Shown here one piece after another: positions 26,650 through 39,018 of a stretch of 64,000 bases of DNA. This stretch comes from Epiperipatus broadwayi (lineage: Eukaryota > Onychophora > Udeonychophora > Euonychophora > Peripatidae), in the NCBI GenBank assembly GCA_028023455.1, contig JAQFVV010006475.1, forward strand, positions 62,001-126,000, in the 5' to 3' direction. The translations under genes were made by a program, and so were the position numbers. Numbering within the stretch: position 1 is the stretch's first letter; the number at the start of each line of letters is the position of its first letter. The notes under the pieces were generated by a model. That model was given only the letters and a program-made list of their open reading frames with translations, had not been told where the DNA came from and ran no database searches.

Positions 26650-27300
26650 CTACAGAAATTAATTTATGAACCAAAACACTTCCACATACAGAATATGCTG
26701 GTCCATTATTCTGCTGTTGTGATATTTTGCAATGCTGCCTTTAACTTCTGCAGAAAACTTTCTTTTTTTCTGAAATATTTCAATACCATGTCTAATTATA
26801 GTCCAACAGTTTTTATTCTCCACTGAATCTTCTCAATGAAAACAATAAACATTGCACTTTTTTTTTTGAATGTCTTTAAGATAATCTTTGTCATAAATGA
26901 GATCTGCCTCTACCATAATAAAACACTATTTTAGGAAGTCATATTGTTCATTGTTTTTGTATGTTCAATCCAATAAGAATGTGATTTTACATTAGTGGAC
27001 TCTAGAGTATCATATTCAGAAAGTTGAAGAGCATATTGATTAGTCTTGTGGTCTTACTATTTTGTTCTTGCAATTTTATGAAATATCTTTAAATCAAATT
27101 TTTCTTAATTCCTGTGACATTGATATGGTGTACCAGTTTTATTTCCATACAATAAATTACATAAAATAACATTTCTATATGCAACTAATTTAGTTGAAAT
27201 AGATATTAATTTCAAGTTTTTTTTATCAATATAATGGAAAATCATGTTAAAGAAAATCACAATACATTTAGAAATTTTTTTCACTTTCATCCTGTAAATC
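26650..27300 (-). mobile_element. Degenerate hAT-like repeat, copy 1
   Basis: This stretch recurs at 33370-34400: shared phrases include TGATTAGTCTT (27035 and 34172), CAATAAATT...CA(A)AATAAC (27150 and 34305) and TCAATAC...TAATTATAG (26795 and 33490). In minus sense it yields YALQLSEYDTLES, similar to the LQLDESTD motif of ZBED-type hAT transposases, among many stops. Family assignment is tentative. Confidence 0.45.
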
Positions 27301-27304
27301 TTAA

Positions 27305-30300
27305 TTAAAATAGCTGATAAAAGATTTTTTTAAAACTTCCTATCATCAAATGAATGCCACATTCAGATATGACCCAGTTGGATGCAATCAGGACTACTTA
27401 ATTCTTCCATGGAGAACATGACCATAGCATTAAATGCATTATAACCAAAAATATGCTAACAGAGACTTGAGATAACTCGTTTTTTTAATGAGCATTATAT
27501 TGTAAGAGATGGCTTACAACCAACCTTCACACCTGTCCCAATTTCTTTTACAATGTATGAATTTAGACCAAGTGGTAGGCAAATAATTTTTCCTACGTAC
27601 CTACTTATACACATGCAGTATATACATATATAAACCTACATATAAACTAATATGTTTGTCTATTTGTAGAAAGTAATTGTTTTTCTTTTACTCATTTAAT
27701 ATCATTAACTAAAATACTAATTGATTGACTTATAAGACGTACATAAGCAAAAGTCAAAACAGATATGAGGTCAAAGTTGTTGCTAAGTGATCGAATTTTG
27801 AATAATGAAGATTAAATAAAAATAATAATAATAATAATCATGTTTTATAATTTGTTTTTTTTTTATTAAGTTGTGTCAATAGGCTTTAGTTAGCGCGAGA
27901 CAATCTAGCAGAGTTTCTCTTTACTTGTGGTTTAACAGCAGAACTGTCAAGACATAAAAATAAAAAGTCTTTTATTTTAAAAGTAATCAAGGTTTTTTTA
28001 ATTTGGATAGAAGAAAACTAGAAAGTTAAACTTTGATTTATAATTAGCAGGAATGAACTAGTGATTTAATTTATTCTGCAAGATTAAATTCATTATTATG
28101 GAATTGATGCAAAGGAAATGTGAAACTACTAGAAATTGACTGTTTTCTTTAAAAGCTATTTTTATATATATCTAAGCTACAATAAATAATAATCAATTAT
28201 AAAGGAATCATTACAATGTGTGTGGGGTAAAGGACAATGCTGTAGGACCTCCCAAAGCTAGCTTCAATGTCATTATGGAATTTGTGAAATTATAAAATTT
28301 CACAATCAAAACATCTATTTACAAAACACTAGTGTACAGCAATTTTCATTGGATTTATATACGTTCAGAAAAAATAATTTGTATGTGTTGGTTTTTGACC
28401 AAACAGCATGAAATGTATGAATATTAAGAGTTGATGAGCAGGAGCGTTATACAGGAAGATTGACATTTAAATTTATAAACTTTTAGTGGGAGATAAAATG
28501 TTTGCTTTCCTCATGATAAATATATTTTATTTTGATTCACGTGATTATTTTTTTTTGCTTTTATCGTTTTTTATTTGAAAGTTTATGTATTGTAATTTTT
28601 TTTTGTGTATTCAAGATTCATTTTCAAATTCTATCACCTGCAATTTAAAAGTGGAAGCAGTGAATAGATATGTGTCATATGTTGATGTATGTTAAAAAAG
28701 GAATCACAATCAATTAATATGTATTATTTTTAATAAAAGTAAATTTACAGATTCCTCTGGAAATTCAACATTGATCCATTAAGGCGATCTCAAGTAAGGT
28801 TTTTATATATTTAACATTGATGACAAACTTTAGGACAAACAAAACTATATTATTTACTAATAAGTTTTAATAATATTTACTTGTAATTTTGTTTTATTTC
28901 TGAGTGCACAATTAACCCACTGGAGTAAAAGGTATTTTTTGTATCTATCATTAATTTTACTAGGACTTACACACACATATATAAGGGAATGGGGCTATAT
29001 ATATATTTTTTTAATAAAAAAATAATTATAAATGTATTTACTCTAGCCTAAAAATATCATTCTAATAATTACATTAATGGGGTAGTTTTAGAATTAGTGA
29101 ACTCTCACTTTGCTTTTCTTTGTTTTATGTATATATTTAATGAATTATATAGTATAATTTTGTACATAATATACTTCAAATTATTTTGTTTCTGTTGTGT
29201 GAAGCCATCAAAATGATCAAAAACTATTCTTGATAACTGAATATTTATTTATTTTATTATTTTTTGTTTGTAAATATTTATTATATATGTTGTTAATAAA
29301 TGTATTAAGTTGTTTACATCAATCTGATCTCTGTTTGATCATCACCATCATCATTGTGCATTGATACCACTAGATGTTTGATCATTATCATCATCATTAT
29401 GAATTGCTCTTTTAAATAATTGATCATCAGTATTTTTCTATATCTATGCTTATATATAGGCATTTTGGTTAATAATCGAGTAAGTCCATCCCCGAAGAGA
29501 GCTGACTGCAAGAACTCCCTGAGTTTGAATTCTGTGGTATAATGGGGCATAAAAAGGGAGATGTAATGAATGTGCACTAGTCTAGATCATATTGAAATAT
29601 TGTAAGTAAATTAGGAGTTAGCATACTAAAAGTAGATGTGACTTGGAACTAGGCATTTCATTGTGACATCTTTAGCATCCTATTCGAAGGCCTAGGTCTG
29701 ACAGTAGTGAGATGCGTTCCCTTTGTTGTATGCCATTCCTGATTCAGTAACATCTGACACACCCAAATGGGATGTCGAATCATGAATTTAGGATATGACT
29801 TGTTATGAGTTGGTACACATTGTATTCAAATCATCCAACTACATAGCCATATTCACGTTGTCGTATAGTGTACACAGCGGTTCCGTTATAATATACATTA
29901 TTTGTAAGTATACAAATAATGAGCCATCAGGCATACATTAAAATAAGATGAAGTTACTATGATGTGTACACATTTCCTTAGCATTGTTTTGGCATTTGCA
30001 GAGCTCTGGGATAAACTATCCTAGTAAGAAGCCATCTAGCTCTTCGAGATACATGTTTTGGGGTTTATATCATCTTGCTCATATTGTCATTCCACAATAC
30101 GGAGATGTTCAACATTCCTTTATTGTATGGTCTCTTCATGACCAAATACAGTGCAAATTCTTTTACCAATAATCTGATAATTATCAAACACACCTTTTAT
30201 AGCATAATTATTCACGCGTTTTACATTCTTTATAATTTTATAAATCTCTATATTTCTATCTTTATTTTAATATAGGTGGTTACATAAGGTAATATTCTAT

Positions 30301-30660
30301 TTTAATTATTATATAAATACGAAAAATATTCGGAATATTGAAACTAATCAAAATGTGTTCAGAAAATAAAAGATGCACTTATATAAATTTAAACAATAAT
30401 CATATGGATTTTGATTATTTTATATATACCTATTCACAAGATAACATTACTTACAGGTATACATAAATTACTACGCTTGCATTTTTTTTTATTTATTTCG
30501 TATTATCTGAAATAAGTCAAAATTCAAGCATAAAGTAAAAAATCAATTAAAATCAAAATATAAACCTCACATTATTCAAAGATCATATATAACTAATAAT
30601 ACAGTATTTCTTAATAAAATAGTATTAACGTTTGAAATGTATTTTCACGCACGATAACTA
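27305..30660. other. INTS13 intron 1, distal part
   Basis: No exon recognised. A trinucleotide-rich (ATC/GAT) segment at 29335-29425 generates an 87-codon minus frame of low complexity. A stretch at 29620-29940 has slightly higher GC and may be an old repeat of unknown type. Confidence 0.35.
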
Positions 30661-30674
30661 ATTTAGATACTTAC

Positions 30675-30896
30675 TAATCTGCCTTTAGGAAATAAATCAT
30701 AAACTACTCTAATGTATTCAACTGCTGCTTCTACATTGCACGTCCATAATGATTTCGTAATTGGTGCAAGAGGAATAAAACCAGGTTGACGAGATTTTGT
30801 AAAAATATCAAATTCAATATTTTGCTGACATGATTCGCCAAAATATGGACCATGATTTAAAACAATCACAGTCTTATGAGCAATAGGAAATGTCAT
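30675..30896 (-). CDS. INTS13: INTS13 (Asunder), coding exon 1
   Basis: First coding exon of Integrator complex subunit 13, 74 codons. INTS13 belongs to the nuclear Integrator complex (snRNA 3' processing, promoter-proximal termination); the fly orthologue Asunder also acts in dynein recruitment during meiosis and mitosis. Seen here: HKTVIVLNHGPYFGESCQQ, then IPLAPITKSLWTC, then a segment ending in YDLFPKGRL. These match the start of the family's VWA-like N-terminal region almost without gaps. The ATG at 30896 is chosen because it is the first in-frame ATG after an upstream in-frame TGA and puts HKTV at residue 7, close to its place in human INTS13. An upstream ATG at about 30910 is out of frame. 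The exon ends with a perfect donor (GTAAGT, 30669-30674), phase 0. The reading frame continues three codons into the intron and then stops. Recognised from memory of the family, not by search; confidence is high because exons 2 and 3 join in frame. Confidence 0.92.
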
Positions 30897-31271
30897 ATTC
30901 ACACTGTCATTTGATCAAATTCACATTTGTATGGATTAAAATAAATTTATATTTACATTTATGTATGTTTTTAAAAAATGTAATTGCTTATTTAATTTCA
31001 ATAACACAATTATATAGCACTAGCCTGTGATCAAGTCATACAACATCCAAAATTATATTAATTCATTGTTAGTATTAGAAACTAAATATCAAACTCGACG
31101 CCATTTTAAGTATCGAACTTTCAAGATATTTTAAGAAAACAAATTTACTATAAAACTAATAAAAAATTCTAAACATTTAATCATTTCTAATAAAAATATA
31201 TATATATATTTGGTTAAAGTTTTTAATTATTTAAAAATTGTAAACAGCATTTTCACCATAGTAATAAGATA
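30897..31271. promoter_or_regulatory. Putative bidirectional promoter between INTS13 and EFCAB10-like gene
   Basis: The 375 bp between two divergent start codons must hold both 5' UTRs and both core promoters if no further 5' exons exist. A YY1-like site (minus strand AAAATGGCG, 31099-31107) lies in the middle, and the core ATGGCG recurs over the EFCAB10-like start codon itself (31272). A short (TA)n run at about 31197-31210 could serve as a TATA-like or nucleosome-poor element. There is no GC-rich island. The promoter role is inferred from gene arrangement; transcription starts are not visible. Confidence 0.55.
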
Positions 31272-31374
31272 ATGGCGTCTTCTAGAGAAGAGAGTGTGGT
31301 AAATTATGTTAATCGCCACAAAATTCTGGAACTTTTTCATAACTTATCTACTCTTTTGATATATCATAGGCCAG
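31272..31374 (+). CDS. EFCAB10: EFCAB10-like protein, exon 1 (RIIa / DPY-30-like segment)
   Basis: ATG with a good context (AATGG) opens 34 codons beginning MASSREESVVNYVNRHKILE and continuing LFHNLSTLLIYHRP. YxxxHKIxELFxNLxxxLxYxRP is the signature of the small RIIa/DPY-30-type dimerisation domain, and aligns without gaps with the start of human EFCAB10 (YLEKHQIKEVF..., then FFFRPEKP). The exon ends CCAG with donor GTGATT (31375), phase 1. The frame would hit TAA two codons into the intron. The partner exon at 49007 resumes in matching phase and restores RPE-HP. RIIa proteins of this size are mostly found in cilia or sperm tails; any such role here is inferred. Other small RIIa-domain families are possible but fit exon 2 less well. 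Confidence 0.75.
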
Positions 31375-31521
31375 GTGATTAATTATTTTAAAGCTGTAAT
31401 TTATTAACAAAATGTGAGATTAGTATTTTTGACTTAATCTTTTGAATATTTTTATAAAATGGCTTATTCCCAAACTTTTTCTTAAAATTACTCTTGCTGT
31501 TACTAATACCCACTGACTAAT

Positions 31522-32243
31522 TCATATGATTTGAAAAGAATGTATGGTAGTGTGGAGATTATTTAATACATTTATAAAAAATAATGGATTAATTTATATA
31601 TTTTGGTATTTTATTTTACCTTTTTTTTTTTTTTAGATTTTAAATTAATTTGACTTTAGAATAAAATATTAAAAACAAAAATTCACTTCTGAATTTTCTT
31701 TATTACATAGTTATCTATTGTATGCTTAAGTAATCAATGGACACTATATAGTAGTGTTATAATTAAAATTTCCTTCCACTTCTCCTTATTTGCATTGCTG
31801 AATTATATATAATATACCATACATAATTAGATATTTAGCGCATCTACGAAATTTACGAATAAAAATCATTGGTGCAGAATAAAACAAACAAAAAAAAGTG
31901 TGCAAGCCCAAGGCATATCAGTGTGATTTTCTGTTAATTTGTTGATAATTGTATAAAAGTGTTTGATTTATGAAGAATTCCAGTTTGCCTTAACCTTGGT
32001 CTTGGTTTATCTAATAAACACAATGTTCAAGGCTTAATTGAGCCATGGAGCAATATTGATCATACTTATTGGAATGAATAATTGTGCAAATCGATGACTA
32101 AGAGGTGTCAACTAATAACTTGATATAATATATCATGACTCTATTGTCTACTTTCTGAATAATTTGCATAACATTTCCTGTTGAATTTAAAATTTGTACT
32201 AAATAACCTCCACACTACCACATATTATTTTGAAATCATATGA
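31522..32243. repeat. Non-autonomous element with 47 bp terminal inverted repeats
   Basis: Left arm 31522-31568 (TCATATGATTTGAAAAGAAT, then GTATGGTAGTGTGGAG) mirrors right arm 32198-32243 (CTCCACACTACCACAT, then TTTTGAAATCATATGA). The interior has no transposase frame. Lies in EFCAB10 intron 1, shortly after exon 1. Confidence 0.6.
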
Positions 32244-32252
32244 ATATAACAA

Positions 32253-33070
32253 TAAATGACCCTCAAGATGTATTTTGTACTAAACCAGCATCTCATTAAT
32301 TAGTCCAGATCACCATCTCAAATCTATCTTTTATCATATGTACAGTATTTATCAATAATAAATTGTTACATTTTGATTTACAAGTGTCAGACTTAATTCA
32401 TCCATAACTTTGACACCATCAACTCCAGATAGATACAGTAATGGTTATCACTAATTTTTGAATCTAGAAATTGTCTCTAATCCAGTTATAATCTTTAAAT
32501 CTCAATTAAAGATTAATATATCTGGTTTTTTAATTAAACACACACGGAGTTATTCACATTCTCGTTCCCATGTGTAAAATCTTTTATAAATATTTTCAAT
32601 AACCTCCAGATACAGTAATTGACAAATGACCTCAAGATGCATTTTATGCTGAAACAGCACTCATAAATTAGTCCAAGTCATCATCTCTCAAATATATCTT
32701 TATCATGTGTACAGTATTTATCAGTAGTAAATTGTTGCAGTTTGATTTACAAGCAAGAGTTCTGATTCAGCACGAAGTGCATCTTAGGAATCATTTGTCT
32801 TTAATTGTTATCTTTTTCTTATGATTTCAGAAAAATGTGCAATGGTGTGAAAGTTTTTTAATATATTTATAAAAGATATTACACATGGGAAAGAGAAATG
32901 TGAAAAAGTCTATGTGTGCATATGTTTATATTTAAAAAATTAGATATATTAATCTTTAATTGATGTTTAAAGTTTATATGTGTGCTAGAGGCAATCTCTG
33001 GTTTAGTAAAGGATTAGTGATAATCATTACTGTATTTATCTGGAGTGGATAGTGTCAAAGCTGTGGGTGT
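32253..33070. repeat. Compound repeat: direct and inverted copies of one family
   Basis: A segment of about 140 bp (32253-32392) recurs directly at 32626-32759 (shared CTCAAGATG and TACAGTATTTATCA). The block 32398-32600 is mirrored at 32868-33065. A phrase like ATGAGTGCTG..TCAGCA links it to the middle of the 3.4-3.95 kb unit, so they belong to the same family. Confidence 0.6.
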
Positions 33071-33369
33071 TGTAAATTTGACACTTATAAGTCAAAATAT
33101 AACAATTTGAAATTGTTCTAAGTATTCTTTTTATTTCTTCATTTCAAAATTTTTAACATAAAGATAAACTAATTTTGGATATGTAAAAAAAATTTTTTTT
33201 TTTAAATCGGAAAGATCAAAAAGATGTTTTCTTTTCTATCAGAAAAAAAAATGAAATTTTTGGATCACAACGATCTTAATAGTTTATTTAAGAAAGAAAT
33301 AGCCACTCATAAGTGTGAAAAACATACAATAAAATTTATAAAGATGAATTTTGCAATGACTATAAACCA

Positions 33370-34400
33370 ATAACATGATCCATAAACTAATCCACATATT
33401 ACATGCTGTTTTATTTTAATCTTATATTTGATATTTTGTGCTATTTTTTTTTTGCTTCAGCTGTAAACTATTTTTTTGAAAGACTTCAATACTTTGCCTT
33501 ATTATAGATCTTAATTGTATTTGATTCTCAGTCAGACTCTTCCAATAAAAGGATTTAAGTATTTTATCTCATTAGAATAAGTAACCATGGGTTCATGATA
33601 AGTTTTCCATCTACAGTAAAGGCCACTTCACATTACAATCATTTTTAATTTTTATTGTCAGTATGATGACACTCATTTGACCAATTCAGTTTAACCTGGA
33701 ACCTCCAACTAACAATTATATATTCATTTATTGACTATATGAGTGATTAGTTCAGTTGCCTACAGGCACACTGTCTAAAAGAAAAATGTGAATCCTCTTT
33801 GTGACCTGAAAAAAATTTCCAAGATTTATCCAGTTTTAACTAGAACTTTCCATGTATCTATAACAAGAAGTCACTACATCTTTTATTGCATCATTTCAAT
33901 ATAAACAGGTTTCTTTTTCATGAAAATTGTGCTCAAGTTCTTTATAAATAAAATAAAAATAAATACATGATTTACTGCTCAGGAATTTATAAGAAGTTTG
34001 AGCACCAAAAGTGACAGAGTTGGATTGTGATGCATGGATTTTGAACTCCAGTCTTCCACTCTATTTATTGCACCAAACCATGCAGAGCAATTGAATTTTT
34101 TTTTAGGAAGTGTATTGTTATTCATTTATTTTAAACACACAATTTAATAAAGATATGCTAGATCTCATCCAGCAACATGAACAACATACTGATTAGTCTT
34201 ATGACTATTTCATCATATTTTAAAAAATGTGTGAAATATCCTTGAATGAAATTTTTCTAATGCCTTCATGTTAAATCCATAAAGAATCCATATCTTTTTA
34301 TACAATAAATTCAGCAAAATAACAGTTCTATATATACTTACATTAATTGAAATAATTATATCATTATAATGAACTATTAATATATATATATATATATTAT
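33370..34400 (-). mobile_element. Degenerate hAT-like repeat, copy 2, interrupted
   Basis: Homologous to 26650-27300, but split by about 560 bp of other sequence (33600-34160). That insert includes a SINE-like piece (33968-34095) whose minus strand has a B-box-like GAGTTCAAAATCC and whose TTACTGCTCAGGA edge recurs at 35262-35305. No usable coding remains. Confidence 0.4.
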
Positions 34401-35345
34401 ATTGATGTTATGGTGGGAGGGATGCAGAAAACCATAATGTAATCTCGTTAAATTTAGAAGCATTTTAATTTTACATCTTGTAAACTGTATTTATTTAATA
34501 AATCTTATTTTGTAAAAATAATAATAATGACAAAAAGTACTGGACACTTTATGCAGTTGTATAATGGTTAAGTTAGCAAGTTTTTAGAATGCAAAGTAGA
34601 ATTTAATATCAGATTGAGCACTCAGGAGCTTATTTCAAAATTTTTTTTAAAGTTCTGAATTTATGCTTTGATACTCCAATATAGGGATGGAGAGTCAAAA
34701 AATTTGTAAATTTTAAAAGTATACTATTTAAAAACAAAATTAAAACAATAATGTTCTAAACAATAATTTTGTTTGGTTAAATAATCTTTCTTTTTAGTAA
34801 TAATTTCATGCTGAAATATTTATTATATAGCTTTTTTTATTTTATTGCTAGTTGTGGGAAGGGGGGGGGGTATTATCTAAACATTGAAATATAATGGAAT
34901 TTTACCAGGTAATAAATTAGATAAAATTTTCAACTACACTGTAACTGGTCAGTAAACACTTAAAATATATATATATATATAATTATTTGACAAGAAACTC
35001 TCTGTATCGTTTAAAAGTATCTTGATTAGACTTAACTAAATGCTTTAAAAGGAATATTCATCTGTTCTATTTTCCTGCTGTGCCTTGTGAGTCTGACTAA
35101 AAACTTTTCTGTCATAGTAGATAGTGGTTGTCAAAATAGTTTTAAATAGTATACATAAAAGTTTTCATTGATTGTTATCTTTTATCTGTGAAATTATTTA
35201 AATTAATATATATATAAAGTGACTTTATCACACTAAGAAAATAATAACACTTGAATGGTTTATTGCTCAGGAGTTCAAAAGAAATTTGAGCATCAGAAGT
35301 GGCACCCAAGTGAAAGAATAATACATAGTGAAATTAGGTTATAGT

Positions 35346-36356
35346 ATATATTAATGATCATTATTATCATTTTCAACCATTATCGATCCACTGTAGGATG
35401 AAAGTCTCTCCAAGTTTAATTCAGTTTTTCTGATCTCTAGCTTCTCCACATCACCCAGAAAATTTTCTTATTTCCTCCATCCACCTCTCGTGGTCTCTTT
35501 CTAGATCTTTTACAATCTTTTGGATCCAGTTTAAGAGTTCAGCTATCCATCTATTACTATTTTTTTTAGCAATATGTCCACTTGAGTCTCTCACTTCTTT
35601 CAATGATGTCAGTAATATCTGTCTATTATCTCTCCTATGTATTTAATTTTCGATCACATCTCCATACTTCATTGAATGGTCTGAAGTCCTGTATTCCTCT
35701 TCTGTTAAATGTCCAAGTCTCAGATCTGTAAGTAAGAATTGGTTAAACATATTTTTAAAAAATTTTCTTTTCAAACATATAAGCATATTTTCTTTTAATA
35801 TTAAGTTATTTCTGCCAAAAGTATTCCATGAAAGTTTAATTCTATGATTAATTTCAATCATTATATTTCCATCTGTATTAATATTGTAACCAAGGTATTT
35901 GTAATAGTTAACTTCTTTTAACTCATCATCATTGATTTTTATTTTCTTCTTTTAAGAAAATCAATTGAAGATTACTTTAGTTTTTTTTAGCATTTACCTT
36001 TAGTCCTACTTTCATCTGATAACTCTTACAATATTTTCTAAAGCTCTAAAACATCATCTGCAAAATCTAGACAGCTTAAATAATCTTTTTTTATTTTTAT
36101 TCCCTTAATGTCCCAATTTAATTCACAAAAAAACTTTTTGAAAACTGCTCTAAAAAGTCTTGGAGATACTCCACTTACGCTTCCAATATTTGTCTTTATG
36201 CCCACTTATTAAATCAATTGTCTCTTCAGTTTTTCTTCTATACAAAATTCCAACAATGTGCCATTTAATATTAGATAGTTCTTCCAATACTTGCAGTCTT
36301 TCTTCATTTGAAAGTGATCTGAAGTTGTAAGTACTTAAATAAAAGGTTGTCATCAA
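35346..36356 (-). mobile_element. RTE-type LINE remnant, second copy with internal deletion
   Basis: The N-terminal endonuclease part (36150-36356) reads TYNFRSLSNEERLQVLEELS, IKWHIVGI, RRKTEETIDLISGHK, like the start of RTE apurinic endonucleases. It runs almost directly into the late reverse transcriptase and C-terminal part (35380-36140; GRNNLILKENMLI at 35643-35861), the same segment as in the 17.7-18.8 kb copy. Most of the endonuclease and the catalytic reverse transcriptase are deleted. Tail phrase AATGATAATAATGATC at the 3' end. Dead. Confidence 0.85.
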
Positions 36357-36359
36357 ATG

Positions 36360-38035
36360 GCAGGAGTCACAATCAGAAGATTTTTAGCAAGCTTCGCTTT
36401 TGCCACCAACTGCTGCCTTATCTGGCGACTTTACATTCTTTTGAGAAAAGGGACCATAATTTTGTGTGTCTCTCATGATTGAAAATATATGTTTAAAAAA
36501 AAGTTTATTCATTCTGTTTTCAGGAAAATTCAATTGATATTTCAGTTAAGAGCTAACGGGCAACTAAAAAGGAAGACCATGATGTTTTTTTAACTTAAAC
36601 TCAGAAATAAAAGCCTATAAACTCACTATGCTGATTAATGCATGTTGGTCCGCAACTCATCCATGTTCATATGCTATATAAATCATATTGTAATAACAGC
36701 TGCAATGACAAGAACATATGGTGTAGATGCTAGGAATTCATCCTGCTCAGTTTCTTTAAGGTTGCAAGAGGAATTAAAGGGCATTCTTTTAATTAATAGC
36801 AAACTTTTTTCTGCAGCCATATATTAAAAATGTAAATTATTTATCTGTTGGTTTGAATATTTGTGATAATAGCATTTTAACTATTTCGATTGTCTACTTT
36901 AATTGCTAAATATTTTTAGAAAAATTCAAACTTTATTTATACTTTTTCAAATATATCAACTGTTAATAATAACATGCAAGTTAGTACTAAAAACAGTGTT
37001 TCTAATAATATTTCCTTTTTTTTTTTTCAAGATATTGTTGGCCTGTTATAATCTAGCATAGTCGTCGAATCAGCGACCTTTAGATTGGTGAATTTCTGAA
37101 TTTATAGTAATGCTCAAACCAACTAACCCATGGCAAAGTAGTCTAGTTGTTTAGAGCATCATTTTAAATTTATTATTCGTAAATCTAAGAGTCATAGACT
37201 CATTTACCAAGTTAACAATCATGCTTAAGTTAGCATCATTTGAAGAAGCGAGGACAATAAAACCATTTAAAATGTTGTGTTCTCCATTCTAATCTTACAG
37301 TTAATGTGTTAAGAAAAGTATAAAGTAAAAATTTTTCTACAAGCATTTATCAGTTCAACCAAATGATAGAAATAGTTCATATAATTTTATCTCTAGTTAT
37401 CATTGTTTTATATGTGTTATTAACACAGGCAAAACTCGCCATACAGTAGTGCCTGTGTTAATAACAGTTATGTGCAAGTATAAAAAAAGGTGATCATGTG
37501 ATGTTTATATGTGTTATATTTAGGCAATAGATCATTCATTGATTTTTATATGCTTTAGATATAAAACGATATTCAACTACCTTTAATAGAGATGTTTTTT
37601 TAATCATTGATTGTTCAAATATTCATTATTAGAAGACTTCTTGTCAAACTCTTTACCTAGTATTTCTATTAGCAATATATGAAAATGAAAGTCAAAGTGC
37701 TTCTAATAACAATTATGTGTTTTATTGCTTGATCACCAAAAATTTCATTAGAATGAACAAATGTACATATCCTGAAGTAAATAATGAGCTATTGTTATAA
37801 AGGCATTTATATAATATAGTGAGAATCTGTTTATTCAAACCATAAAAACTTTTTCCAAGAGGGATTATATTAAGTTTAGTCTTAAATTTTGGCCCATAAG
37901 ATTAAGTAATGGCTTTTTTTTTTTTAATTTTTAAGATTGTAAAATGACTTTTTATTACGTAATTACAGTATTATGTTGAACTATTTCTATTAGTTGTATT
38001 AAGTGTTACATATTTTTAAAAAATTTCAACTTTGT
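36360..38035. other. EFCAB10 intron 1 DNA; one strong hairpin
   Basis: No gene. At about 37415-37466 a stem of 17 perfect pairs (TGTTATTAACACAGGCA against TGCCTGTGTTAATAACA) encloses a loop of roughly 17 bases. A tRNA-like phrase TCTAGTTGTTTAGAGCATC lies at about 37142-37160 without a full fold. Otherwise plain AT-rich DNA. Confidence 0.45.
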
Positions 38036-38037
38036 CT

Positions 38038-38635
38038 TCCAATCCAGCTGTCTAACTTAAATAGCTATATGGGACTGAATGTTCAGATACACCAAATATT
38101 AATAGCTTTTGCAATATAAAATCACCAAAACCTTAATAGCAAAAAAATAAAATTACAAAAAAAAAATCAAGCCAGATGTCGCATGACCTAATTTAATGAG
38201 TTTGTATTTACAAATGTTATATATAGAGCTCATAAAATAAGCTCTTAACAAGCTTTTATTTTATTTTACTTTTTGCTATTATGGTTTAGGCGATTTTATA
38301 TTGCCAAAGCTATTAATATATTGTGTATCTGAACTTAGTTCAGTCCCATATGGCTATTTAAGTTAGATATCTGGATTGGAAGACATATGGATGTCTGAAA
38401 ATTTCAGATTTTCTACTTAATAGTTATACATTAGATAAAGTGCTGGGCTTGTCCTGGTATTTTTAATCTAATGCTTGAATATCCTAGCACCTCACTGACG
38501 ACGCCAGTAGCAGAAACCGGTCTGGGTTTGGGGATATTCTGCAAAGCTTGTTAAGAGCTTATTTTGCAAGCTCTGTATATAACATTTGTAAATACAAACT
38601 TATTAAATTAGGTCATGTGACATCCGACTTGATTT
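38038..38635. repeat. Two interleaved inverted repeats
   Basis: Arm A (38038-38160) mirrors A' (38270-38382); arm B (38163-38262) mirrors B' (38540-38635), in the order A-B-A'-B'. Anchor phrases: CTAACTTAAATAGC with GCTATTTAAGTTAG, and AGCTCTTAACAAGCTT with AAGCTTGTTAAGAGCT. The 160 bp between A' and B' is GC-richer and contains ACGACGCCAGTAGCAGAAAC. A single fold-back cannot pair both stems at once except as a pseudoknot. Likely two related elements, one inserted in the other. Confidence 0.7.
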
Positions 38636-38934
38636 TTTTTTTTTTTTTTTGTAATAATAAATATGCATTGGATGGTAAATTATGAATAGCAAATGAAACT
38701 TAAGGAAAATGCGGTGGATTATTTTTTTAATAATGGAAATTAAAAGCAAATTAATTAGATTATCATATATGTCAGAAAATAAATTAATAATATTTGAGAT
38801 GATGAATGTGCAGATAAAACTTTGAAAATAATTAAAAATATTGTTATTTGAATTATGTCGAGAGAATAACAAATACATTGATCAACTAATGCAAATATAA
38901 CTAAACTGAAAAAAAACATTTTTTTTTTCTCATG

Positions 38935-39018
38935 GGTCATAGCATCAACTGGGAAACGAACCTGCTAATCCAGGACAACTGCTTGCAAAGCAGCTGGCAC
39001 TGACCTCTCGACCATCAA
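38935..39018 (-). repeat. tRNA-derived sequence, Ala-TGC-like, decayed
   Basis: Minus strand shows an A-box-like GGTCGAGAGGTCAGTGCC, an anticodon-arm-like CTGCTTTGCAAGCAG (loop with TGC) and a T-arm-like GGTTCGTTTCCC. Acceptor-stem pairing is poor, so this is a tRNA pseudogene or SINE head rather than a working tRNA. Confidence 0.4.

Noticed and set aside
29335-29425. CRISPR-like look of repeated ATCATCATC-type sequence
   Set aside because: Simple trinucleotide repeat in eukaryotic intron DNA; no spacer structure. No CRISPR, operon, origin or riboswitch is expected or seen in the window.
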